Positions 1 to 7,196 of a DNA stretch of 13,471 bases are shown here, piece after piece. Origin of the DNA: Treponema sp. (GTDB taxonomy: Bacteria; Spirochaetota; Spirochaetia; Treponematales; Breznakiellaceae); the NCBI GenBank assembly GCA_031259515.1, contig JAIRLK010000144.1, positions 1 through 13,471 of the forward strand, in the 5' to 3' direction. Position 1 is the stretch's first letter. Each line of letters begins with the position of its first letter. Both the position numbers and the translations under genes were made by a program. The notes under the pieces are model-generated. The model was not told the DNA's origin and made no database searches. It saw nothing but the letters and a program-made list of their open reading frames with translations.

Positions 1-362
1 AGGCAGGAAACGGTTTCCACGGTAAAGCCAAAATCGCCGGTGGTTATCTTCTTGTCCGAAAGGCCCAATACGCCACGGAGCTTGTTCAGTATTGGGATAG
101 ATTTTCTGACATGGCAGGCCGTGCCGTCGCAGATTTTGATGATGTATTCCCCTTTGGGGTCCAAAGAAAAGTTTTCATAAAAGGTAGCGACACTGTAGAT
201 GCGGGCTTCGCTTACCTTGAGTTTCTTTGCCAGATGGGGAAAAACCTCCGGCGGCAGATACCGGTAAAGCTCCTGAATTCTCTGGAGAATCGCGATGATT
301 GAACTTGGCTTCGCCCCCAATTCATTCACGATTCCATTGACAGCCTCATAACTGAATTCCAT
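1..362 (-). CDS. NuoE/HydC-like [2Fe-2S] subunit, 3' end outside window
   Basis: This is the N-terminal 120 residues of a thioredoxin-fold [2Fe-2S] protein of the NuoE (complex I 24 kDa) family. Members feed electrons to a NuoF-like flavoprotein in NADH dehydrogenases or in electron-bifurcating [FeFe] hydrogenases (HydC). The N-terminal helical region is followed by the family's cluster motif CDGTACHVR, with ligand cysteines 78 and 83. A third cysteine, residue 120, is the last complete residue in the window, and the expected fourth lies outside. The ATG at 362 is supported by an AGGAGG whose first bases are the TAG stop of the phosphatase gene, leaving a 9-bp gap. The location downstream of a hydrogenase sensor and phosphatase favours a hydrogenase subunit over a respiratory complex I subunit. 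NuoF- and HydA-like genes would be expected to follow outside the window. Family assignment is firm; the exact role is inferred. Confidence 0.88.
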   Translation of the reverse strand, partial: MEFSYEAVNGIVNELGAKPSSIIAILQRIQELYRYLPPEVFPHLAKKLKVSEARIYSVATFYENFSLDPKGEYIIKICDGTACHVRKSIPILNKLRGVLGLSDKKITTGDFGFTVETVSC

Positions 363-371
363 GTATTCCTC

Positions 372-1544
372 CTAAAAATAGCTGACTTTTATTTGTTTTC
401 CCATTTGTTTAAGACAAGACGCCAGTTCGTCGATCAACCGCATCTTGATGCTGAAGCCAATGGGAAGATTTGGATTTTGATGGGCGGGATTAATCGCCCT
501 GCCCACGTAAAAATTAATATCCGTGGCGTCCGTAAAAAGAAGGCGGGCTATCTGGGACGCGCCGTCCTTTCCGTAATTCCAGTGAGCGAAGTTTTCGTTG
601 TTAAGGACATAATCCTTAGCGTATTCCAAAACCCGGCTCATGGTGATAACCCCTTCGGTAACCAGGTCTACCCCTTCTATCGCGGCGGCAGGAGGTATCT
701 GAGGATCAAAATACCGGGGGATGCCGGTTACCAGGTTTTTGCCCAGGTGCCGGGCCGCCAGATCCGATGTGGTTCCGCCGCAGACGATATGCTTCCCTTC
801 TTTTGAAAAAAAGAGGGACATCATCTTATGCGCATCCCCGGGAACCGAAGGAGGGCCGATGAGCAGGTTAACCGGCTGCCGCCGGCGTATCTTTAAAGTA
901 CAGACCGTCGCGTCATCGCCGGGTTCCCCGCCGTACAGGGAATAGCATTTATTGAGCAGAATCGAACAGATGGTTTTGGCGGTCAGATCTTTTTCGTATA
1001 TATCCTCCATGAATTTGACGACGTTTTCCCGTTGCCAGCCGAAATTCAGCACATTGCCGATTCCCGCGTGAGTAACCCCGTCGCTGATGGCGATAAAGGT
1101 ATCGTCTTCCCGCAGTTTAAGGCGGCTTTTATAGATGACCTTGTTTTCCATAATTTCCGACGTGTTGGAATAGTGATAATATTTACCGCCACGCAGGAAA
1201 ATTACCTGGGGATTGTCATAGTGAATAATCTCCGCGTCAATGTTGTTTCGTATGCAGATTATGGTAAACGTAGAATAGGCGATCTGCCGCACCTTGCAGA
1301 TAGGCAGGGTGGCGGCAATGGCGGAAACGCAGTCCTCTATGCTCATGGAATTCGCCATCATGGTGGAAATGATCTTCGCGGTCAGGGTGGACAGGATGTT
1401 CGCTTTAACGCCGCTGCCCAGGCCGTCGGCAAGCACCGCGATAGTAAGCTCATCTCCGGAAATAATCTCGACATGATCCCCGCACAGATGCTCTCCCTTT
1501 TTATTGAGGCTGACAAAACCCGTATCGGTACAGAACTTATTCAT
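372..1544 (-). CDS. SpoIIE/PP2C-type serine phosphatase with C-terminal extension
   Basis: A 390-residue cytoplasmic protein. Residues 1-220 form a SpoIIE-like PPM phosphatase domain: CGDH with Asp23, the metal-binding ADGLGSG (Asp40), AISDGVTHAG (Asp155) and EPGDDATV (Asp210 and Asp211). These acidic residues should bind the two catalytic Mn/Mg ions, so the enzyme looks active on phosphoserine or phosphothreonine. Residues about 225-390 form an extension not normal for SpoIIE domains, containing a glycine-rich CGGTTSDLAARHLGK stretch; I do not know its fold. The ATG at 1544 is preferred over TTG at 1547, with AGGAGGG overlapping the TAA of the hydrogenase sensor gene upstream. Such phosphatases are known next to sensory [FeFe]-hydrogenase genes in anaerobes, so it probably transmits the H2 or redox signal. 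Its protein substrate is not visible here. No transmembrane segment is seen. Confidence 0.88.
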   Translation of the reverse strand: MNKFCTDTGFVSLNKKGEHLCGDHVEIISGDELTIAVLADGLGSGVKANILSTLTAKIISTMMANSMSIEDCVSAIAATLPICKVRQIAYSTFTIICIRNNIDAEIIHYDNPQVIFLRGGKYYHYSNTSEIMENKVIYKSRLKLREDDTFIAISDGVTHAGIGNVLNFGWQRENVVKFMEDIYEKDLTAKTICSILLNKCYSLYGGEPGDDATVCTLKIRRRQPVNLLIGPPSVPGDAHKMMSLFFSKEGKHIVCGGTTSDLAARHLGKNLVTGIPRYFDPQIPPAAAIEGVDLVTEGVITMSRVLEYAKDYVLNNENFAHWNYGKDGASQIARLLFTDATDINFYVGRAINPAHQNPNLPIGFSIKMRLIDELASCLKQMGKQIKVSYF

Positions 1545-1559
1545 CAATTTAAACCCTCC

Positions 1560-3269
1560 TTAAAGCAGGCTTTCCTTTAATTTGGTAAGGGCTATCTTTG
1601 TTTCCGCCGTGGTCTCCCCAAGCAGCGAGGCAATCTCCTGAACCGCCCGCATCTGTTTTTCTATCACCTTGTCGGTAATATCAACGGCTTTCCGGTTAAA
1701 GTTCTCTTTCATCTCTTTTTGGCGCGTCTCCTCGGTAACATCCCGCATGATGCAGATAATGATGTGATAATTCTTGTCATAGATAACCGTTTCGTCCACG
1801 TATTTCTCGTAATCCGCCAGGTAGACCCGTTTGTTATAGGCGTTTTTTTCTTCCTGAACCGCCCGGATGAAAGGCGCCGGATCCAGAATACGAATCACCT
1901 GATCGCCCAGTATCGCCGGCGGATCGATGTTGAGCAGCTTACAGGCCGCAGCGTTTATCTGGTGGACCTCGAAATTTTCGTTGAGGACAATGATCCCATT
2001 GGGGGTGTTTTTAATAATATCATCCGAGAAGGATTCGGCTTTTTCCAGCAGATAGGGAAGGCACATAAAAAGACTGGCCTTCCCTTCCAGCACCGCCTGG
2101 GCCTTTTCGCGGCAGGTATTGTACCCGCAGGTGCCGCAGTTTAACTCGTGTTCAGTCTTGGTTTTCCCTATTTTCCGCAGCACTTCGGAAACCGCGGTTT
2201 CTCCCAAATGTATCTTCCGGAGCGAACGGGACCTTATGGTTTTAGTCAAGGCTTCCGCCGGATAGGAGGCGGTCATAAAGTCATCACCCCCCGCGTAGGA
2301 CGAAACAGCAAGGTAATCCCGCACGGGATAGAAGCTCTTCCCGCCGCGCTGTTTCCCTCCTCGGTCCATGACGGGGCCGCCGGTACAACTGCCGGTGCAG
2401 GCGGACATTTCAATGAAGCATTTGCGCAGCTTTCCTTTTGCCACATCTTCCACCGCCCGGATGCAGTTTTCAATGCCGTCAATCGTCAAATACGCATACT
2501 CCCTGTTTTCCTTTTTCATGGTACGCAGTATGCCGCCGGATACCGGAAAAAACCGGGCAAGGCTCTTATCGGCGGTTTCTTCTTCCACATACGTCAATGC
2601 AATACTTTCATCGGCGAGCCATTGAGAAAGTTCCTCAAAGGTAAGCGCGCAGTCGGCAAACCCGGTATAGGTTTCCGCCTCCGCCTTTTTGGAAATACAA
2701 GGCCCGATGAATACGGTCTTTGCCCCCGGATGACGGCGTTTAAGGTCCATACAGTGGGCCTGCATGGGGGAGACGACAGGGGCAAGAGAAGGCAGTACAT
2801 CGGGATAGTATTTCTGAATAAGCTGGTTTACCGAGTGGCAGCAGGAACTGATGATTACATCCGATTCCCCCGCGTTTACCAGGGCGTCGTACCGCTGTTT
2901 TACAAGGGTCGCTCCCACCGCCGTCTCTTCAATCCCCGCAAACCCCAGTTCCTTTACCGCCTTTTCCATCGCGCTAAACGTCAGGGACTGCCCGCTCTTT
3001 TCGTCCGTATAATTTGCCGTAAAGGAAGGGGCCAAACTGACATATACGCCGGATCCTTCCCGTAACAGCGCCCGCGCCTTTTCGACATCATTGCGCACCT
3101 CCTTGGCGTTTTGCGGACAAACCACGAAACAATTTCCGCAGAGTATACAGTCTTCGGCAATAATATAGGCGTGGTTGTCATCGAACCGTATGGATTTAAC
3201 CGGGCAATGACGTATGCATTTATAGCACTTTCGGCAATTTGCCGTTTTAAGGTTTAAGTATTCGTTCAT
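1560..3269 (-). CDS. hydS: Sensory-type [FeFe]-hydrogenase-like protein with PAS domain
   Basis: A 569-residue soluble iron-sulfur protein. Two 4Fe-4S ferredoxin motifs are at Cys12/15/18/22 and Cys41/44/47/51. An [FeFe]-hydrogenase H-cluster domain has diverged L1, L2 and L3 motifs: ISSCCHSV (Cys143-144), IGPCISKKAE (Cys191) and EMSACTGSCTGG (Cys291, Cys295). A CGTCGYNTC Fe-S motif (378-386, with Cys403) follows, then a PAS domain (about 416-514) and a helical tail. All four H-cluster ligand positions are present, but the usual L1 proline and the methionines of L2 and L3 are replaced. That pattern plus PAS marks the sensory-type group rather than a bulk H2-producing enzyme. ATG 3269 is chosen because it overlaps the preceding ORF's TGA as ATGA; GTG 3287 is the alternative. 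A SpoIIE-type phosphatase follows directly and is the likely output partner. H2 sensing is inferred from family and context. Confidence 0.9.
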   Translation of the reverse strand: MNEYLNLKTANCRKCYKCIRHCPVKSIRFDDNHAYIIAEDCILCGNCFVVCPQNAKEVRNDVEKARALLREGSGVYVSLAPSFTANYTDEKSGQSLTFSAMEKAVKELGFAGIEETAVGATLVKQRYDALVNAGESDVIISSCCHSVNQLIQKYYPDVLPSLAPVVSPMQAHCMDLKRRHPGAKTVFIGPCISKKAEAETYTGFADCALTFEELSQWLADESIALTYVEEETADKSLARFFPVSGGILRTMKKENREYAYLTIDGIENCIRAVEDVAKGKLRKCFIEMSACTGSCTGGPVMDRGGKQRGGKSFYPVRDYLAVSSYAGGDDFMTASYPAEALTKTIRSRSLRKIHLGETAVSEVLRKIGKTKTEHELNCGTCGYNTCREKAQAVLEGKASLFMCLPYLLEKAESFSDDIIKNTPNGIIVLNENFEVHQINAAACKLLNIDPPAILGDQVIRILDPAPFIRAVQEEKNAYNKRVYLADYEKYVDETVIYDKNYHIIICIMRDVTEETRQKEMKENFNRKAVDITDKVIEKQMRAVQEIASLLGETTAETKIALTKLKESLL

Positions 3270-3451
3270 AGGCTGTTCGTATTCCACACCATTTGCCTGC
3301 TGAAGTACGCCGTATCTTCCACCATGCCTATGCCGGTTTCCTCCTCCGCCATTTTCACCGGGAGAATCCGCTGCGCCTCCCCTATCCGCCCACGCGTTGT
3401 CTCAAGACGTTCCGGATCCCCGGTCGTTTCCTGTTCTTTTTTTTCGATCAT
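3266..3451 (-). CDS. Unrecognised 61-residue ORF coupled to hydrogenase sensor gene
   Basis: I do not recognise this protein. It is a 61-residue charged polypeptide, with a Glu/Lys/Arg-rich first half and a C-terminal part containing GIGMVEDTAYFSRQMVW. There is no cysteine, signal peptide or membrane segment. Support for a real gene is positional: its TGA overlaps the ATG of the hydrogenase sensor gene as ATGA, the usual sign of translational coupling, and AGGAAAGG lies about 11 bases before its ATG. No downstream sensor start has a good ribosome binding site of its own, so reading this ORF may be needed to translate the sensor. It could be a small regulatory subunit or simply a leader peptide. 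No homology support can be given from sequence alone. Confidence 0.5.
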   Translation of the reverse strand: MIEKKEQETTGDPERLETTRGRIGEAQRILPVKMAEEETGIGMVEDTAYFSRQMVWNTNSL

Positions 3452-3527
3452 GCCCTCATACCCTTTCCTAAACCGCCGTGTATTCAGCGGTATTCATTGC
3501 CCGCGTTATTTAGCCTGTTTTATATAG

Positions 3528-3553
3528 ATATTCTTATATCAATATAAGAATAT
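3528..3553. promoter_or_regulatory. Perfect 12+12 bp inverted repeat, candidate operator
   Basis: The arm ATATTCTTATAT (3528-3539) is followed by a 2-bp spacer (CA) and its exact reverse complement (3542-3553). It lies 77 bp upstream of the start of the 61-residue ORF that opens the hydrogenase sensor operon, and 31 bp upstream of the possible plus-strand micro-ORF. TATA-rich minus-strand sequence next to it (3518-3530) could serve as a -10 region. Symmetry, length and position suit a dimeric repressor or activator site. It does not match the Rex or Fnr consensus I know, so no regulator is named. Confidence 0.55.
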
Positions 3554-3584
3554 ATTATTCTTGGGCATTTTTTTTGTCAATAGG

Positions 3585-3752
3585 ATGAAATCTTTTGAGG
3601 AAAAATTGAGGCGTTTTAACCGGGGATACCGGGGATTTTCATGGATTAAGCGCAGTAGAGTACGAAAAATCCGGCGATGGGCGAAAGATGTGGAGTTCTT
3701 GGCAAAGAACGCGATATCCTACGTCCGCCGCCATAATAACAAAAATTACTGA
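3585..3752 (+). CDS. Possible small very basic protein
   Basis: A 55-residue ORF from ATG 3585, rich in Arg and Lys, with a run around IKRSRVRKIRRWAK; TTG 3561 would add eight residues. No family is recognised. It is the only sizeable plus-strand ORF in the window that does not lie antisense to a recognised gene or within transposase debris. AGG sits directly against the ATG, so the ribosome binding site is poor. It occupies the spacer between two minus-strand operons and converges on the end of lolE. It may be a nucleic-acid-binding micro-protein, a remnant, or a chance ORF. Confidence 0.3.
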   Translation: MKSFEEKLRRFNRGYRGFSWIKRSRVRKIRRWAKDVEFLAKNAISYVRRHNNKNY

Positions 3753-3824
3753 GAATTGAGGTTCCTGTGTCACTTCTTCCCCATTTTATAAATTCGCATT
3801 TCAGATTTGATTTGGCCGCTTACG
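3753..3824. other. Short spacer between micro-ORF and lolE, nothing recognised
   Basis: These 72 bp separate the convergent stop codons of the basic micro-ORF and lolE. The sequence is AT-rich. I see no GC-rich stem followed by a T run in either direction, so no intrinsic terminator for the lol operon can be called. Confidence 0.5.
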
Positions 3825-5111
3825 TTAAAACCGCCGTAATAATTCGATGGGCCGGATCTTCCCGGCCCGGCGGGACGGTATCCAGGATGCCAGAATCGAA
3901 CAGAGTATCGTAAAAAGGCCGATAAGAAACACGGTCCGCCAATCTATGATGATGGGGATGATCTCCAGGTAATACCCGGGATCGAGGATACGCACCGGAG
4001 CGGCCTGGAAAAGGCCGGAAAAAAAGGTCAGGATCCGTTCCATGCCGTGAATGATAGGGTTAATGAAACGCCCGATAAAAAGGCCCAGGGCTATGCCCGG
4101 CACGGTTCCGGAAAGGCCGGTCAAAAATGAGGCCCACAGGAAGATCCGGCTGGCAGCGCCGGGACTTGCCCCTGCGGCTTTCAGGACCGCGATGTCCCGC
4201 TGCCGCTCCAGCACCAGCATGGAGGCGGCGGAGGAAACGTTCACCGCCGCCACAACCACTATCAGGGCCATGATGAACAGGAGGATCTGCCGGGTTGACT
4301 CGTAGGAACTATACTGCGTACGCTGAAGGTCTTGCCAGGTGTAGACCCGGTAGCCCGATCCCAAGGCGCGGTTCACGAGCCACGCCGCCTCGTCAGCGCC
4401 CCGGTAGGGGTCGGCGATCTTGACCGTCATAAAGGTCTGGGACAGTTCCGGGGCAAGGAGCCTGAGGCCGCTCTCGTAATCCATGATGCACCACAGGGCA
4501 TCCAGTTCCTGGTATCCGGAAGATACAATGCCCCTGACGGTGAACGGCGCGGTCCGGGGGACATTCCTTCCCCCCGAAGCGACCCGCACGGTCATGATGT
4601 AGACCATATCCCCCGCGTCAGCCCCAACGCTCCGGGCCAGTTCTTCTCCCAGCAGGACATCTCCGGGGCCTGAAAGTTCCGCGCTTCCGGAGACGGTTTT
4701 CAGGAAGCGCCTGCTCCCCTCGTCGGTCCAAAACGAGGGATCAACAGCCCGGATCGTGGCGCCCGATTTCGCGGCGGACTTCCCTCCACCGGAAGCGGAG
4801 GGAACGCCCATTACCACGCCCAGGCCCTGGCGCTCAGTCCACACCCCCCGTATCCCCGGAAGAACCGCGATTTCCGCAGGATCGGCATCCCAGCCGTCCG
4901 GGTAATTGTAAATCCGCAGATGACCGGTCCCCAACTCAAGATAACGGTCGGTGATACCCCGGATCATGCCGTCGGCCACGATCAGGGTTACGATGATGGG
5001 GACCAGGCTAAGAGCTATGCCGGCGGCGGCGCCCCGCAGGTAACGGCCCCCTTCCTTAGCCCTGCCCAAGAGATAGCGGAGGGCAATGAAGAATTCCGAA
5101 CCGGCTTTCAC
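3825..5111 (-). CDS. lolE: LolC/LolE-family lipoprotein-releasing permease (third lol gene)
   Basis: A 428-residue inner-membrane permease of the FtsX/MacB superfamily. The topology is typical: TM1 about 27-48, a large periplasmic domain about 50-270, then TM2 (275-299), TM3 (322-349) and TM4 (391-411). A conserved cytoplasmic loop, LERQRDIAVLKAAGAS, follows TM2. In a LolCDE complex two such permeases and the LolD ATPase extract mature lipoproteins from the inner membrane for delivery to the outer membrane. The gene starts with GTG at 5111, whose GTGA overlaps the lolD stop. A Gly/Ser/Lys-rich insertion (about 105-118) in the periplasmic domain may be a flexible loop. The permease-ATPase-permease order matches lolC-lolD-lolE, which is the only basis for choosing E over C. 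A MacB-like or generic FtsX exporter is the alternative. Confidence 0.85.
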   Translation of the reverse strand: MKAGSEFFIALRYLLGRAKEGGRYLRGAAAGIALSLVPIIVTLIVADGMIRGITDRYLELGTGHLRIYNYPDGWDADPAEIAVLPGIRGVWTERQGLGVVMGVPSASGGGKSAAKSGATIRAVDPSFWTDEGSRRFLKTVSGSAELSGPGDVLLGEELARSVGADAGDMVYIMTVRVASGGRNVPRTAPFTVRGIVSSGYQELDALWCIMDYESGLRLLAPELSQTFMTVKIADPYRGADEAAWLVNRALGSGYRVYTWQDLQRTQYSSYESTRQILLFIMALIVVVAAVNVSSAASMLVLERQRDIAVLKAAGASPGAASRIFLWASFLTGLSGTVPGIALGLFIGRFINPIIHGMERILTFFSGLFQAAPVRILDPGYYLEIIPIIIDWRTVFLIGLFTILCSILASWIPSRRAGKIRPIELLRRF

Positions 5112-5845
5112 GGCAGGTCTCCGTAAACCGGACGCTCCCGGAAAGCGGCGGCCTCCTGAACCGGCGGCACGGGGATAAGGAAGCCGCCCTCCAGGGTGTA
5201 CCGGAGCATGGCCCGGCCCGCCATTTTTTCGTCATGGGTAACCACGATAAGGGTCTTCCCCCACTTTTCCGCCTCCGCGTACAATAATTCCGCCACAGCC
5301 TCGCTGTTTCCCGGGTCCAGGTTGCCCGTGGGCTCGTCCGCCAGGATCAGGTCCGGGTCGTTTATCATGGACCGGGCTACGGCGACGCGCTGCCGTTCCC
5401 CCCCGGAAAGCTGGGAGGGGAAATGGGAAAGCCGGTCCTCCAGATTGACATCCGCCAGCAGGGCCCGGCCTTTTTCCAGGGCGGCCTTCTTCTTCATGCC
5501 CGCCATGTACCCAGGAAGCATGACGTTTTCCAGGGCGGTAAAATCATTGAGGAGGTAATGAAACTGAAAGATGAAACCCACCCGGCGGCTCCGGTAGGAA
5601 GTAAGGCCGCTTTCCGCAAGGCCGGTGATCTCCTGGCCCGTCACGATTACGGAGCCAGAATCACAGCGATCAAGCCCCCCCAGGATGTTGAGGAGGGTAC
5701 TCTTTCCGCTGCCGCTCTGTCCGCTTATAGCCGCCGTCGTCCCCTTCTCCAGGGTAAAGCTGACCCCTCTCAGGATGAAGAGGGTCTCCGCGCCGGAGGC
5801 GAAACTTTTCACGATGTTATTAACCGTAAGGATGGGATCACTCAT
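5108..5845 (-). CDS. lolD: LolD-family ABC transporter ATPase
   Basis: A 245-residue ABC ATPase of the MacB/LolD family. All motifs are present: Walker A GQSGSGKST (42-50), Q-loop Gln94, signature LSGGERQRVAVARS (146-159), Walker B LILADEPTGNLD (166-177) and switch His204. It should power lipoprotein extraction by the two flanking permeases. ATG 5845 is preferred to an upstream in-frame start at 5893 because GGAGG lies 9 bases before it and the protein then begins MSDPILTVNN, as expected for the family. The gene overlaps the end of lolC by 8 bp and ends in a 4-bp overlap with lolE, so the three are translationally coupled. A tail of about 20 residues (PVPPVQEAAAFRERPVYG) follows the last core strand and is slightly longer than usual. 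Confidence 0.93.
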   Translation of the reverse strand: MSDPILTVNNIVKSFASGAETLFILRGVSFTLEKGTTAAISGQSGSGKSTLLNILGGLDRCDSGSVIVTGQEITGLAESGLTSYRSRRVGFIFQFHYLLNDFTALENVMLPGYMAGMKKKAALEKGRALLADVNLEDRLSHFPSQLSGGERQRVAVARSMINDPDLILADEPTGNLDPGNSEAVAELLYAEAEKWGKTLIVVTHDEKMAGRAMLRYTLEGGFLIPVPPVQEAAAFRERPVYGDLP

Positions 5846-7196
5846 ACCGCAAAACCTCCGCAGGATTGGTACGGGAAACCTTGCCCGAGGCAAACCACGC
5901 CGCCAGGAGGGCTGAAAGGAGACCGGACAGGAAGATCAGGACCGCCTCGTGGGGGATGATGCGGGAAGGAATCTCTTTAATATAAAAAACAGCGGGAGAA
6001 AAAACCGCGAAATTCTCGCCCTGGATCGACTCTCCCCGGTCAAAAAGAGCGGCCGCCATATTCAGCAGCGTGATGAAGAAATTGACCGCCCCCTCAAGAA
6101 CGGAAAAAAAGGCGTTTATGTTGTCCGCGATAAGAAGCCCCGACGCCATACCCAGCGCGGCCCCGGTAAACCCAATGATAAATCCGTCCCAGACAAAGAT
6201 GAGCCGCACTGCCCTGCCGCTCCCCCCCAGCGCCCGCAGGAGGCCAATTTCCTCCCGGCGTTCCAGGACGGCTCGGCGCTGGGCCTGAAAGATGTTGAGT
6301 CCTACGACGATGAAGATAAGCCCCACCAGGATAAACATGAGGAGCTTTTCCGTGCGCAAGGCCCCGAAGAAGGCCCGGTTATAGTCCCTCCAGGACCGCA
6401 GGAGATCCGTCCCCGTCTCGTCCGCCAGGGCGCGGTATTCGTCCATCCGCCTGATAGCCTCCATGCCCCGCTCGTCCTGCCAGCGGTTGCGGAACTTAAT
6501 CCCCAGGGACAGCGGGGCGTCGCCGCCTATGTTTCCGGCGGCATTACTGTTGATAAAAGCCCAGCTCAAATCGTACTCGTAGAAGCCGGAACGGAAAACG
6601 CCGGTAACGGTAAAGCGGTAATCCCTTTCCTGGTCGTCTTCCGAAAAGGCCCCGGCGGAAAACCCGGGGAAAAGTCCCGACAGGGAAATCAAGGTTACCT
6701 CATCCCCTACCCGTGCGCCCAGATGCCGGGCCAGTTCCGCCCCCAGGATAAGGGCGTCGTCCTGGACCAGGTTGAAGGAACCGGCGATAAATTCCAGCTT
6801 TTCCGCCATACCCCGGTCCATCTCCAGGGTTTGAGGCGGAACGCCCCGGACAACCACCGCCTGCTGGGTATCCCGGTTCCCCCGGACTATACCCTTAACC
6901 TCCCGGAAGGGAACCGCCGCGGCCACTCCGGGGATCCGCCCTAGCCTGTCCGCCAGGGCCTGTCCCCCGGCGGTATCGGGCAGGGGATCCACCCTGACAT
7001 GGTACGAGGATATTTCCACGATGCTTTCAATAAACCCCAATTGAAAACCGTTCATCACCGCGAGGATCACCGTCAAGGCCAGAACCCCGGTAAAGATCCC
7101 CAGGATGGCGAAGACCGAAGACGGCGCCGAACGGTTCCGGCGGCCTATGGAAACATACCGGGCTGCGATAAACCCTATCCACCGGAGAGCCTTCAT
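5838..7196 (-). CDS. lolC: LolC/LolE-family lipoprotein-releasing permease (first lol gene)
   Basis: A 452-residue FtsX-type permease, paralogous to the third lol gene. TM1 is about 27-48, followed by a periplasmic domain of about 235 residues, then TM2 (285-306), the cytoplasmic loop LERREEIGLLRALGGSGRAV, TM3 (333-358) and TM4 (417-437). A longer hydrophobic and polar segment between TM3 and TM4 (361-415) distinguishes it from its partner. Presence of two different permeases, rather than one homodimeric LolF type, indicates a heteromeric LolCDE-like exporter. The ATG at 7196 overlaps the TGA of the preceding lipoprotein gene as ATGA, so the exporter is cotranslated with a likely lipoprotein. 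The C/E designation rests only on gene order. Confidence 0.86.
   Translation of the reverse strand: MKALRWIGFIAARYVSIGRRNRSAPSSVFAILGIFTGVLALTVILAVMNGFQLGFIESIVEISSYHVRVDPLPDTAGGQALADRLGRIPGVAAAVPFREVKGIVRGNRDTQQAVVVRGVPPQTLEMDRGMAEKLEFIAGSFNLVQDDALILGAELARHLGARVGDEVTLISLSGLFPGFSAGAFSEDDQERDYRFTVTGVFRSGFYEYDLSWAFINSNAAGNIGGDAPLSLGIKFRNRWQDERGMEAIRRMDEYRALADETGTDLLRSWRDYNRAFFGALRTEKLLMFILVGLIFIVVGLNIFQAQRRAVLERREEIGLLRALGGSGRAVRLIFVWDGFIIGFTGAALGMASGLLIADNINAFFSVLEGAVNFFITLLNMAAALFDRGESIQGENFAVFSPAVFYIKEIPSRIIPHEAVLIFLSGLLSALLAAWFASGKVSRTNPAEVLRYE

Noticed and set aside
393..1580. Plus-strand frames of 137 and 182 residues
   Set aside because: Antisense to the SpoIIE-type phosphatase with intact catalytic motifs.
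2148..3065. 305-residue plus-strand open frame
   Set aside because: It lies wholly antisense to the hydrogenase sensor gene, whose cysteine motifs are certain; no family resemblance or ribosome binding site.
5949..6944. 331-residue plus-strand open frame
   Set aside because: It is antisense to the conserved lolC permease, and its product is low-complexity Pro/Arg/Gln-rich with no recognisable family; it is a shadow of GC-rich coding sequence.
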